Origin: Galerina marginata | Lineage: Eukaryota > Basidiomycota > Agaricomycetes > Agaricales > Galerinaceae | DNA: 64,000 nucleotides | Direction of reading: 5' to 3' | NCBI GenBank assembly: GCA_023014335.1 | Contig: JAECYW010000014.1 | Location: 682,001 to 746,000, forward strand | In this document: positions 24,346 through 36,421 of the stretch, piece after piece | Layout of the letters: each line of letters starts with the position of its first letter | How positions within the stretch are numbered: the first letter of the stretch is position 1 | Notes under the pieces: generated by a model | What the model was told of the DNA's origin: nothing | The model's input: only the letters and a program-made list of their open reading frames with translations | Databases searched by the model: none | Translations under genes and position numbers: made by a program

Positions 24346-25301
24346 ATCTTCTTATTTGCCCGCAAACGCAATCCATCAGTTGTCCGTCATACTCTGACTT
24401 CTGTTTCTGATCGTAAGTTCTGATCTGTTGCAGCACTATTATTATTCACTTATTGGGTGTCAGTGTACGGATTTCGCCATACTCGGGCGCCCCAGTTCAG
24501 TTCTGCAGCACACAAACCTAATCCTTTCCTTTCGCTACATCCAATCGCCGCGATGCCGATTAGGTATAGGAGGTGCCTGATGTTGCACAACGTGGCTTAC
24601 CCTCAATCTCATTCCAGATTGTGTTTGACGCGGAAACTCGAACACTCTAGGAACATTGAGATTACTTAGTAGAACTTTTTGCATTGGTGTAGGTTCTCAT
24701 CTAGGTGAGTTATGCACTCATGTTACGAGTACTATTGTTGACCTTATTTTGTTCACGTTTCGGTCAGCTAGCCCGCACCAACACGTCATGAAGTAAAAGC
24801 GAAGGTAAAGCAGCTGTAATCACCCGGTGAGTAACGGCCACATTTCTGATCACAGCTCCCACTGAGCGTAGGCCTCACGCGCTTAGAAACGATCGGAGTT
24901 GACGGAGAAGGGAGCGAATTGGCCAGAGTGGCCTGAAACTACACAAGTCGAGGAACGGGGGGTGCTGATTATCGTAGATGAATAGAGTTGTAGCGTACAA
25001 GCATGTATTTGATACTCCCTTTGCAATTGTACCTTTCTATGACAGAACACTCAGCAGACGATAGAAGAATCTGTGATATCCATCAATCAGAACTCAATGT
25101 TGCGACCTTGCGCTGATCTCCCGCAATCCGCAGAAAAGGATCTGCAGATGATAATCGATAAGTTTTTATGGTCTGCGCTTGATTTCAAGCTCGACTGGTC
25201 TCAGATATTCACAGACCAGTTCGTGACCGACTTTCACTGGCCGTGCCCACTAGATACACGACAAAATAATGTCTTAGGCAGGGCGTAGCGCACGTCGACC
25301 A
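24346..25301 (+). other. No recognisable feature
   Basis: About 950 bases between block A and the small minus-strand frame at 25,302. I see no gene, RNA or repeat that I can support. Confidence 0.4.
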
Positions 25302-25664
25302 CTAACCATCTTCCTCGCCATCCTCCTCGCCATACATCTCAACCTCGACCTTCGTGAAGTCCTTCTTGATCTGCTCGATAATTTTCGCTTTACCTACAGG
25401 TTTTGTGATGCGATAGCATGACTCCGTAACGCTATTCCAGAGGAAGAATTGGAGTTGTGGCCACTTGGTCCTATCCAATCCCGCAAACACAGTTTGGCTT
25501 CCACGCACTTCTAGCAGCACAACATTGATTGATTCAAGGCCAGTCGCGAGTCCCAGTCCCTTTTCCACTTTTGCTTTCAGATCGATGGTTTCTGTCCATT
25601 CAAACTGAGGGTGAATGTGAGATTCATAGAGGGCCAGCATTTCACTCGCATACCTTATGATCAC
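25302..25664 (-). CDS. Small acidic hypothetical protein, possibly a remnant
   Basis: 120 codons on the minus strand. The sequence looks protein-like (mixed hydrophobic and charged, no low complexity until the end) and finishes in an acidic tail with two GEEDG units. I do not recognise a family. It could be the last exon of a longer decayed gene, since no upstream exon is obvious and the surroundings are repeat-derived. Confidence 0.35.
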   Translation of the reverse strand: MIIRYASEMLALYESHIHPQFEWTETIDLKAKVEKGLGLATGLESINVVLLEVRGSQTVFAGLDRTKWPQLQFFLWNSVTESCYRITKPVGKAKIIEQIKKDFTKVEVEMYGEEDGEEDG

Positions 25665-25829
25665 TAAGTTTTCGCTGCTACCGCGAATCAGCTAAGGCTT
25701 CCCTTTATGGATGTAGTCTCACCATGTTAAAAGGATATTCAATAGTTATCTAACAGGGGACGGACAAAAGTAGGAGAAAGCTCAAATCTTGGTCCCTCCT
25801 CCTTTAAGGTAACTCAGACAAGTGGCCGA

Positions 25830-26570
25830 GAAGTGAGAGAAACGAGGTACAATGGGGATGAACCTCGGGATTCCATGCCGACATTAGTTTCAGACGCACA
25901 GGATGACATTGTGGAAACTCGATCGGACCATCAACAAACAAGCTCTACCAAACTCGACCCAATCCATCCTGTTATTACCCTCCACATTCTTCTCCTCCAC
26001 GGCGCACGCCGCCCGACATCCTAATCAACCTCCTAGAGGCTAGACCCCATTCCCTTGATTCTCAGTGGCAATTTTGGCTCAAACCCGGTTGGTGATGCTA
26101 TCCCACCAGAACTAAGTAGCTAGAACAGAATTCTCGCCGTTTGTCTAACACGAGCCCATTCGACTTTTGCATGATGCCCAGCTTCAATGCTTCCAAAGTC
26201 TACCCCTGCACGAAGACCAAGCCGCCTCAATAGCAACTAAGTATGTACCCGCACGATATTCGACCCCTATGGAAAGAGGAAATCGGTCGTTCATGCCCGC
26301 ATAATTTACAATCCCCACCAGCGCATTTGAAGCTTAAGGTACTGCATTTTCCTTGAAAGCGCCTCCTTGCTGCTCGCTCTGAGGGCGCATATAGCTTAAT
26401 AGGCTGAGCCGATGCACACTCGACAATCAATGCTGGTTCGATGATTGATTGGTTCATTTTTACCTCTTCATCCCTTTTATCCTGCTGACAATCTCGGCTG
26501 TCATCCGGACCTCAACACCCGCATACCGAGCCTTGAACCTTTAACGCCTCTTCAATGTTCTTTCCTTGCT
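25830..26570 (+). repeat. Third, strongly diverged relative of blocks A and B
   Basis: The order of short matching phrases is the same as in blocks A and B, for example CTCGATCGGACCATCAACAA, CCCATTCGACTT, AATGCTTCCAAAG, AAGCCGCCTCAA and ACACCCGCATACCGAGC. Similarity is patchy and boundaries are approximate. No coding capacity. Confidence 0.45.
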
Positions 26571-27047
26571 GCTCCAGAGGCTCCGTTTATGACTTGATCA
26601 TCAGTTATCACCTTCCAGTCCAGGAGTTGGCGTTAGGATCTCAGAGGTTGCTGACACTCGCAATCAAAGCTTCAACCTCAGGGGATACGTCGCTTGCGAC
26701 TCTGTCATACTCTTCGTGAGTCAACCTCATGGTACCTGCCAACGGCGGACTGACAAGGGACTTGAAGGGAAACCTCCCTATCCCACCAACCTATTCAGAA
26801 CCCTCGGTCGGGGTCTTCTTGGAAAGGGGGGGGGGGGGGGTTTCTAGATAGTTTTATCCACAACCGGAAGATCTGAATCGCATGGTCGACAGTGTCCGTT
26901 ATACAGGAAAGTAGTTGCCTCTCATCGAACGAAGTTAAGAATAGGTCACCTGTACATGGGTATCGGGCTGTCTCCTGAAGTTAGCCTGCGAAGATCTGTC
27001 AACATATCAGGTCAGCCAGGGCACAATGAAGAGACCAAGGACAACGA
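26571..27047 (+). other. Intergenic stretch with a 15-base poly-G run
   Basis: No gene seen. A homopolymer of 15 G lies at 26,826-26,840, a place where assembly errors are likely. Confidence 0.5.
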
Positions 27048-28280
27048 ATGACCCGGAGGGACAGCGGCGAGGCCGGAGAGGTAGGTGCCATCCTCGTGCG
27101 GCCTAAAGCCTGCATCATGCCAGGGTATAAATTCAAGCTCATGTCTGCCTTAGGCAGACGCTGCTCGATTCTCGAATCACTCGCCCGTTCGCTGTCCGCG
27201 ATGGTTATTTACAAAACTTTCTTCAACCAAAGAACTACCCTGGAGGATGCTTTGGGTATGACGGCGACCGATGTAAGTTTCAGTACAGTGTGAGTCAGTG
27301 GGGCCGAAAAACTAACCTGCCAACAGATTATGAAGAGGTTCAATGCCTTCGCTGATAAGCCCAATTCGTACGCAGTTAAGAAATGGGCTTGGGGCTACAT
27401 GGTGCCTGCTGTCTCGGCGATCACAGACATATGCAATCGGTGAGTACATTCGGCACAGGCCTCTGCGCTGAGCTGACATTTAGCATCAGTTACAAAACGA
27501 AGCCTGAGCAACATCCCGGCTTTATGGTGGACTCATCCTCGAAATTAAGCTGTCTAAAAGTCTCCTATCAAAGCAACACATTCGACCTAGTATCATTGTA
27601 CGATATCGTCGCCTGGATCTTCTCCGTGGTCGGGCCCGTGCCAACGGGAGCGACCAGAGAGAATTACTATTATCCCCTGATGATTATTGGTTACGTTTTC
27701 TGCGCAAAGCTCATCCCCACTGGGCCAATAAGGCGTGTAGGGGCCCCAGAAGTGTGGTCGGTGATGTGGTTCAAACAGAAAACCACACACGTCGTGGTCG
27801 GAGCCAACCTCGATTTCCCGGGACCAACCGCAAAAAAATACGCAAAAAACCTTAGAAAAGATCTGCTGGACACGAACGGCATACTCAATTGGACTGACTC
27901 CCTCTCTAGAGTGCAAAAGCACAGTCCCAAGGATGTCGGTCAGGATTTCGGGCACTGTGCTGAAACTTACCCGTTGTTGTTTATTTGCTCGTAAGCATCT
28001 TTCACGGAAACTGTCAAAGTTGTCTTACGCACGAAATATCGTATGTAGGCTTGGCCACGGTCGAAAAGCCGCTTCTATTCAAAGGAGTGCCCAAGGATTG
28101 GCTGCCACGGCCTCAAATCTATGTACTGTGGGCAACATAGTTACCACAATAGTGCCCTACGAGGAGGCCAAGGGCACAACACAAGGATTGATGAATCCTT
28201 GCCTGAATTGTGAATGGCTGATAACATCTAGTAATAAGGCCTTCCAACCATCCCGCTTTCGGCCAAATGCAAGTCAATAG
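27048..28280 (+). CDS. Putative deaminase-fold protein
   Basis: Four inferred exons (27048-27272, 27327-27439, 27484-27990, 28049-28280) join in frame to 358 aa. Near the C-terminus are HCAETYP and, about 75 residues later, MNPCLNCEW. A C/H-A-E motif followed by PCxxC is the zinc-site signature of the nucleotide/nucleic-acid deaminase superfamily. The layout recalls the OTT_1508-like deaminase family, which I recall as expanded in basidiomycetes. That assignment is tentative; the substrate is unknown. The ATG at 27,048 is the first after an in-frame stop at 27,027. An alternative start at 27,026 with an intron at 27,081-27,123 would give a basic N-terminus (MKRPRTTND). The gene is isolated among decayed repeats. 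Confidence 0.55.
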
Positions 28281-31200
28281 AGCAGAATTGTTCGTCTAAC
28301 AGACAGGCTTTCAGCGTAGAGACCTTGGCCAATGGGAAGCATTGATTCGTTGCAAAACGAGAGCGTAGTAGTAATAGAGCGTGTGTTTTCGCGAGCCAAG
28401 CTACTCTAAGGATTTGCATTTAGCTGTTACACCCACAGAATGCAAATATTAATTATTATCCAAACACTCAGGTGATGAGTTCTGGGTGTGTAAAAAATGC
28501 TAAGAAACATTTGACATAGCTGAATTAAATTGGTCCGGTGCAGGATCAGAGGAGAACGACATCCCCCAACGACCTCTTAACGGCTGACTCGGACACGAAG
28601 ACCTCGGCATTGAAACTTTGTCAATTGAATTTCAAGAGTGTACTTGGGTCTATTCCGAACGTGATCTGCCGGTGTTCTTGACATCCCGAGTCAAAACTTT
28701 CCTTGAAACTTTCCGTTGGTTTGCAAAAATGCGGGTGTAGTTGATAGTCCTTACCAGCCATTATCTATCCTACTAGTATAAAGCAGTGCAGCCTCAAGTT
28801 TTCTTCAAGTGTAACCCTCAAGGCATGTCCCCGCGTAGGCCTTCAAGAATAACTCTCCTCGACCTGTGCTCCTCGACCTGAGCGGCTTATCATCGCGGGT
28901 ATTATAAAATAAAATCCAGCTTTTGGATATTGAATCTTATTTGATATGTCTAGAATAAATGAAAACAAGGGAAATCTTGAGTCTCCCAAGGCAGGCTCAA
29001 ACCTATGGGGCTGGATACTCGATGGAGATGTAACTGAGGAAATCTGGTAATAACAATTTTCTAAGGTGCTAAAAATTCCAGAGAATACACCTCGTGGGCG
29101 TAAGTTTGAGAATAGTCGGAAGACTATCAGAAAGTCCATTGAGGAACAGAAGCCAAGTACGATGGAAGCTACAAGCATAATAATAGGAACGTTAGCCTGA
29201 GACAGGGCCAGAGATGCTGCAGCCTGATATCTGGTGTACATGGCGGGTACAAAACGATGTCAGTGTCTGTCCATTTGAGCTGGTAGCCTCGCCCTCCATC
29301 TTCACTTCAATTATCCAAGCCCCGTTAAGGACTTCAATGCCAACGGGCAAGGACAGGGCGTTGTAGGAGAATATGACGAGCAGGATTACCGCTGCTGGGT
29401 CATATAAAGTATCCATTCGGGTGGTCAGAGAGGACGTAGGAGGAGTGAAAGGATGGAAGGATGGAGGGAACTGAGGTAAAGAAGATGAGGCAAGCAGTAG
29501 GGCAGAGGACGGAGGATTCGAGGATGGATGATGCTCGCGTTCATTGAAATTTTGAGGGAAGAAAGGCAAAGGGCGGCGAGAAGAGAAACTTGCGGCACTG
29601 GACGTTGACGTCGATGGTGCACACCAGATTGACGTGTCCAGCTTAAGCTTCAGCGCCTCAGCTTCGGTAGCGAAGTGAGGCCGACTCTTAACAAATGGGA
29701 GGAGCTTCTCGCGTGATTGGCGTGAATACTCCTTCTCCTTCGCCTACTTGGTGTCGTTCTCTTGACCTATTGGTGTGAAGGTAATCCAGCTCCTAGGGGT
29801 GCAGCAGCCGTCTTTGAAATGTTTGCGTTTGGCGACAAAGCACCGAGCACAATGTCGACGCGCAGACTGCGTCTTGAAGTTTGAAGCTTGGGCTTGAAAA
29901 GTCTCATGGTAAATTCGAGTGCGTCGACAGCGCCGAGGTCAGACCTTTCCGGCTCGCCCGTCGTGCTTGCGCCTTTGTACCGAAGTTCGAGGTCCGTGGT
30001 GTCGAAAGCCAGTCTCCTCATCCACCCCCCAAATCTAAGACCTTTAAGACCCTCACCCCTCACGCACCACCCAAACCAACCTCTCCCAACCACTCAATCT
30101 ACCTCGGAGAGGACACCCACTGCCTGAGGCTGAGTATATGCGCTCAAACAGTCTTCGAGTGAGGTGGGCTGCCAGCCTAGCTGCAACGCCCGCTCTGTCT
30201 GAATCGCTATGAGGGAAAGGGAGCGCAGGAGGCGAGCGCAGGGCCGAGCAAGAATGGCAGCAGATTCGGGCAGATGGCGGTCGCGGTGCAGAATTTGGAG
30301 TCTGGAGTCGACACTGCGTTGGATGAGGGCAAATATATCTATACGGTATTGACAGGCCAAGCAGGTGCCACGACGAGAGTTCATGGCGAAACCACGGTAC
30401 ACGCTGAATCTTTGTGCTCCTAAGTGGCGGGCAAGGTTAGGATTGCCTACCCGTTCGTCGATCACGAACTAGCGAGATATCAACGCTCGACTGGTGGGCG
30501 CGAACGAGGGGTTACTCGACGGTTCATACCGGTGCTGGTGGTAGTGGAGTTGATGATTCGCCTGTAATGCATTGAGTTTGTGCATTGATACGTTGATTGT
30601 TTGACCGGGCGGGGGGCGATGACGAAGTTCATCTCTGGACAGGCTGATCTTTTCTTCTGCTGCTCGTAGGCGCCTTGTCGACCCGCGCGATGCCCCAGAA
30701 CTACAAGCTTCGAGGTCAAAAAAAGTCCACCCTCCACCCTCCGTAAGTGATGCAAGGCCAGCAGTGCCTCGCCGAATGTTTGAGAGGCAGATAGGGCATC
30801 CGCTCGGAGCATAATATGGCAGACATGGATCCCGGAAGAGGAAGAGTAGGTGCTGACCGCCGCAAATTGTCCGGTTAGGATGTTGGCAAGGACATCGAAA
30901 GGTACGGTCGACATGAGTGTATTTTTAGAACCAACCATTCTGTGGCTGTGCTCGGACCCACCTTGCCATCAGCCACGACGCGCTCATCTCTCATTATTAT
31001 TATACACTGTCAAGGCAAGGTCATTTCGCTTTGCACGTCTTTTTATCCACTTCTAATGCCTTTATCAACAGTCCCGCGACCTCCTCATGTGATTCTCGCT
31101 TTCTCCCTGAAAAATGTCCTCTGAGCCGCACACGACGACGACAAGACTGATTTACAGGTCAATACCATCTTCGATCCTGCTCTCTGACGAAGGCCCTCGT

Positions 31201-31292
31201 TGAGGATCTATTGCTTACATAGGAACCTCGTTTGTCGTCGCGATGCTCGTTTACTCGGTATATGCGCACCTGGGAAGGGGTGAGTTTTGTCC
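28281..31292. other. Long region without a supported gene
   Basis: About 3 kb. Minus-strand frames at 28,843-29,241 and 29,192-29,569 contain hydrophobic segments (VPIIMLVASIVLGF; DPAAVILLVIFSYNALSL) and may be remnants of a fungal membrane protein. Frames at 29,767-30,938 on the minus strand look compositionally biased. I could not join any of these into a convincing gene. Confidence 0.4.
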
Positions 31293-33294
31293 AACACCTA
31301 GCCTTGCATCTGTCCAACCCAATGCCAACTCCAGCTCTGGCGATCGCGGTTGAAGAACCTAGATGCGAATTTAAAGCGAGGTCTGCGCTACACGGTCATC
31401 TAGCCCGAGCCGCCTTGTCTGTCTATTCGAGACGTTCACAGCGCGCAATGGAGTTTCAGGATGTCGGTGCGGTTCACCAAAAACCCAGTAACAATCGCCA
31501 CAAACACCGTCAACATCCTTTCCTTCCTTGTAGTCGCCAGTGGTCATTCCTTTGGCCATAGTCGTCGTCAGCTGGGAAACTTCGTCAATACTTGAGAATC
31601 TCGACATTGTCTGACGCCATTCCTCCTCCCCCTCCTCAACACACAGGGGGTTCAGTATGGATACGCGAGGATGCGAGGACCGGAAAAACCGCGAACTCGG
31701 GTTTCGGAATTGATTGGGGACTAGGACCATCGACAAACCAGCTCATCCGAATTCGAGTGGACTCAACTCAATTAATTGCTCCTCCGCTTGCTTTCCAGCG
31801 GCGCATCTGTCTCAAGAGTCGGTCTCTAATTTCCCGCTGCTCGTCTTCCCAACAGGACTCGCACGTTGTTTGACACAAACTCATTCGACTTCATAACGCC
31901 CAACATCAACGCTTCCAAAGCTAACCCTGCGCAAAGGCCAAGCCACCTCAAAAGCAAATCGAGTACTCGCAGGTGATATCCGACCAGCCGCCGTTGTCCT
32001 CACCTTCTCGTTCTTCGCCTGCACCGCTGGTGTTCTCCACTCCCAGCTTGAGCTCTACACCCGCATACATCGAGCATTCAAGATTCTTTGACGTAGCCTG
32101 CGTCCTCATCACAGATTCGCTGCAGAGCCGCCGGTCTCGGTCTCGGTCTCGAGCTCGCGATTATCTTCCATGGTGACATGCCGTGATACCGGGGCTTCTG
32201 CAATGGCATTGGTATGTTAGGGTGCCTCCTTCGAGAGTCTCGCTTACGTTTTATCTTAGGATCTTCTGTCCTAAAACGAATCGAATACCAGTAAGAACGC
32301 CTATCAAGCTATGGTAGCTCACAGAAGGCAAACTTTGGTTGGCGATCGTTTTGTCTGTGAGGAGAAGTAAGCAGAACGGCGCAGGCTGAATGGTACGTGG
32401 GCATGTTGAAGGATGATTGACGGAGCTGAACGGCCTTTTTTTTTCTCCGTAGAATCGAGCCAACCACACTCATATATAGACTAACGGGGCTAACGACAAC
32501 AGAGAAATGAAAGAAAACTCTGCAAGACGAACGAATAGTAAATGCTTGTGACTTCTGACGTGCTGGGCGAGTGCTAGAAGCGATAGGACGGAGGGAGGGT
32601 GCAGGCTGAAGGGTAAGTTATGCGGTGTAAGGCGATAACTGATCATCATTGGCTGACCAGTTATCTTCAGCCTAGAATCGAATCAACTCCAGTCAAAATT
32701 GGCAAGAACACGAGTTCCGCTCATGTGTCCGCCGAAAACTTATTCGTATGTAGAGGTTCGTGCTTGTGACGCGCTGGCAATTGCGAGGATCGATAGGATG
32801 GAAGACGGAAGATGTGACCTGAAGGTACGTGGCTTTTTCAAGGACCGTATGACGTTTTGGCTGAGGGTTCTTCTTTAGACTTGGTCCTGGCTGGGGTCAG
32901 TGAGTGAAACGACAGGAAGACCAACTCGTAGAACTAACAACACGCTGGGCTGTGACTCGATGAATGGAAGAAACAGCAAGAACATGAATCCAGTTCTGAA
33001 TTCAGATGGCCACGGAGACTTACCTGGGAGTTTTCATTTGTGACGTGTTGGCGACTGTAAGGATGGATTGGACGGAGGACGATCGATGCAGGATGAAGGT
33101 ACGTGGGTCTCGTTGCGGATCCTTGGAGGTTTTTGCTGATTCCTGAGCATTATTCCCTTTCGCAGAATTGCTGCAAGTTTGGGTCAGCAGAGGAAACTCG
33201 AAAGACGACATGAAAACTGATTCAAGGGGCTAACAAGGAGGATAGAACTACAACAAACGAAAAATTAGCAGCAAGACGAACCCGGCTAGATTCG
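31293..33294 (+). repeat. Paralogous block B, hAT-free copy
   Basis: Second copy of the block that hAT interrupts. The unduplicated target ATGTCGGT lies at 31,461-31,468. Intron-like segments within it are 32,212-32,259, 32,393-32,452, 32,613-32,675, 32,825-32,878 and 33,099-33,165. Similar modules continue past the shared end at 33,466-33,524 and 33,646-33,701. No intact coding sequence is visible. Confidence 0.7.
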
Positions 33295-34280
33295 TAACCA
33301 GACGCAGAATGAGGAGTCCTACAAGATAGTGAACCTCGATTCCCTTTGGCGCCACTTCTTAGAAGGATCCATCATCGGTTTAGAACCCAGCTATGACTCC
33401 ACCAAAAACTTATCCACACTTGGGAGTTCGTGCAGGATATCTACGATGGAAGACACGAACTGAAGGTACGTGTTGCGCGAGAAAGGCTCACTGAGGTTTT
33501 GGCTGAATGTTCTTGTTCTTTTAGAATCAATTCAAGTTCTCGGCAAGCCAAAATCGAATAATGACAAGAAAATCAGTACAAAAAGCCAGCGACGAGACTC
33601 ATTGGCGATTGCGGGGGTTTAGATGACGGAAGGTCCGGCCAGGAGGTACTTGGGCATTTTGATAGATGTCCGACATTTTCGCTGAACGTTCCTGTTCATA
33701 GAACCGATCCGAGTCGGGGGTTAACAAGCGAAATTCAAACGACAGGAAGACCTGAAAACCGACTCAAGAAGATAACAAGGATCGATGGGACTGCGATGGG
33801 TGAAATATCTGCAAGAACACAAATTTGACCATGATAGCCGGTGAAGACTTGGTTTCAAATTTAGGTTGAGATGTGCTGGCCATTGCTAGGATCAATAAGA
33901 CGGAACCACAAGGCCAACTTACGCTTCAAGACACAATTCCTTCGCTGTGTTATCGTACATGCTTTCGATTGTGGTAATGGGCAAAATTCTCGCTCGATCA
34001 CCGGTGCAGCTGTTACCGGTTCGGTTGACTTCGTTCAATGGTGGGTGACATTTCGTCTTACTAAACCCAGTCATGAAGTTATCGGTCTTGGGTTGCGGCT
34101 CCTCCACCACATCCAATCCAAACGTGCTAAGTTTTTAAGGAAACTCTTTAGCTCCCTTTGCGAGAGCAACTTGTGCAAGGAAGAAATCAATGGTGGCTTG
34201 GTTCGATTAAATTAGAACGACGGAGACATTAACTAAATATTCGCTGGCTCTTACTTATCATCTACTGCCACGTACATCGA
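33295..34280. other. Tail of intron-like modules and a possible exon remnant
   Basis: The first part continues the modules of block B (33,466-33,524 and 33,646-33,701). The minus strand of about 33,900-34,200 has a short protein-like stretch (IDFFLAQVALAKGAKEF) broken by frame changes, perhaps a remnant just downstream of the CHAT gene. Nothing intact. Confidence 0.35.
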
Positions 34281-35091
34281 TTATACGCCCAAATGAATGT
34301 AGGGTACCCAGCTAAATAAAGCGGACCTGGAGTAACCAATTTTTTGTCGAAGATGTTGTATCGCAGAATGAAGCGCACTGGCAGCACAAGCACTACTTAG
34401 TAACACTTTTTTCTCTTTGCCATTTGCACTAAGGAGTTTTGAATAGAAATCTTCTGCAACCTGCTGCCCATAAGAATCTTTGATGGACCACATCGTGGCT
34501 ACAACACCTTGGTACCCAGCGGCAAGCATTGCCGCCGCCAGATGAACAGCTTCTTCAGAGAGCTTCGCGTCGCCGCTGCTGGTTTGACATGCAGATAAGA
34601 ATGCCAAATCAGAATTGGGTACTTGTTTCGTGATAATTTTTGACAATTCCAATCGCCCATCGTTAAGACAGAACCCACTCTTCAAGGGGTTGGAGAGATC
34701 CTGGACGGCATGGCACGCCAGATGGACACAACTGTGTGATTCCATTTCTTGCATCACTCGAAGAGTAGTGGCAGACTCTCCAGTCAAAGACAGGCAGTGG
34801 ATGCAATCGTTTTCCTTCATTTTTTCTTGAATCGCTGCAGTCTCACGGACTGTACCAGGTAAGCGCGAAAGACCAGGAGTTTCGGGTTGACTAATGAGAA
34901 GAAGTCTGCAATGGGTATTATCTGAATTCGAAGATACTTCGGATCCTTTGAGAAACACAATTACGGTAGGGACGTAAGACGATATGACGAAGTCGGAAAT
35001 GCAAGAACCAGGCTCTGGCTTTGAGCCATCGTCTTTGGGATAAACACCAGCCGCGTGAAGAGGAAGAAATGCCAAGGGGCCGGTGGGACAC
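34281..35091 (-). pseudogene. 3' part of TPR-CHAT gene, C-terminal CHAT protease half
   Basis: Encodes the end of a CHAT (caspase-like) domain. The likely catalytic His is in HLACHAV and the likely Cys in FLSACQTSSG; the end is SALFSWVPYIHLGV. It begins mid-codon-string at CPTGPLAFLPLHAAG, exactly where the LTR element was inserted. The 5' half lies on the far side at 41,969-44,624. Removing the element and one ACAC restores a continuous frame across the break (RIWW joined to CPTGPLA). As it stands the gene is disrupted unless the element is spliced out. Confidence 0.8.
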
Positions 35092-35590
35092 TGTGGAGTT
35101 CCCACTCCGACTGAGCGCGGAACAACGGAAACGGCCCCTATTCAAGATGACTACCGGCTCTACCTTCAGCATACGATCGAGGGCAGCTCTAATAATAGGT
35201 ATACACACGAATTACCTTCGGAAAGTAGAATTTCTCTTCCTATTTCTTCATCTACGAGACGGCCCCTTTCTAATTACATTTATTCCTACATTCACATGCC
35301 GATCTCGAGGCAACTTCCCCCCTATTCTTATTTCCCCTTAAAATTTTACAGAGAAAATTTCCTAGCTAGTTAGGTATAAAAGCCCTGTAGTAGCTACTTA
35401 TTTTCTTTGGTTAATCGCAACCCACCATTTCAAGACCTTTTGGCTGTAAACGTTCAGCGCAACTGGCAACCCGCATCGAGTTACGCCGAGTAACTACCTA
35501 CCAACTACTTGAACATTTCTAGGACGTAGTTGACGGAGTCACTACCTACCCTCACCCCTTTCCCTTTCCAACCTCGTTGGAATCTTTTCA
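35092..35590 (+). repeat. Left LTR of the outer element
   Basis: 499 bp, TG...CA ends, containing a TATA-like GGTATAAAAG at about 35,373. Reads the same as the right LTR. Confidence 0.88.
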
Positions 35591-36267
35591 ACTGGAGCCC
35601 ACCGCGAGGGGGTTCTAGACTTTTGTTCAAGTGGCTTTACCCACGCTCTATCGACCGACATCGCACTCAGGCAACCGAAGCCCACGAAGTCTTACATCGA
35701 GTTAACAAGCTTATTATTTTGTCACCAAACACTCCCGGTCCTTCCGCGAACCGCAACGTACAGGTACTACCGCACGTACCCTCATTCTTCGACATCGCAC
35801 TAGGCAATAGAAGCCTCTCGAAAACCCATTAGGCAATAGACGCCCATCGTATATTTCTTCCAGACTGCCCTTCGTTACGGGTACAGCCTTACTCCATCTC
35901 ATTCCATCACCAAATTTCGCATTCGTCCAGCCAAGGCAGTCTATCGTTGACTACCAGACACACCGACCGTTTAGACGGCTTCTCATCCTTTCGTTCACTG
36001 ACAGGATCGGCATTTGCCTCCATAACACCATTTGTTAACCTCACGGAGAATATTTATCGTCACAGGTATCGCTCGTCCTCGCTTCGTTTCGCCGAAAATC
36101 ATCGTATTAGCCCTCGTAAAGCCACTCAAAAGCTTCGCTGTCCACCGCCACAAAGACACCGGGGTTCAAACGCGAACCAGAGGAAGACTCAAATTTGCGC
36201 AGCACGTCGCTTACGCCGCCTCAATTTATACCTGTTGCTTGGACCAACCGATTGTGACCGTCAACTT

Positions 36268-36421
36268 TGTCAGAATTGGCTGCTCGGTCCGACTTCCCCC
36301 GTAATATACATGTACAAACAGTTCATATTTCCTGTTTGTACTCGCACATTCTCTCTAACTATTACGTTCATTCTCCGTCCTGCGCGTCTAACCCCGTTCC
36401 TATGGGAGCTAGGTTCTGTTA
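36268..36421 (+). repeat. Left LTR of the inner element
   Basis: 154-bp direct repeat with its partner at 39,410-39,563. No difference seen on reading. Confidence 0.78.

Noticed and set aside
29425..30938. Several minus-strand open frames as a gene
   Set aside because: They have biased composition, no consistent splice phases and no recognised domain. I could not build a continuous model.
31232..31561. A 109-codon plus-strand frame across the hAT-free target site
   Set aside because: It runs through decayed paralogous sequence, lacks protein-like features and is not conserved in block A.
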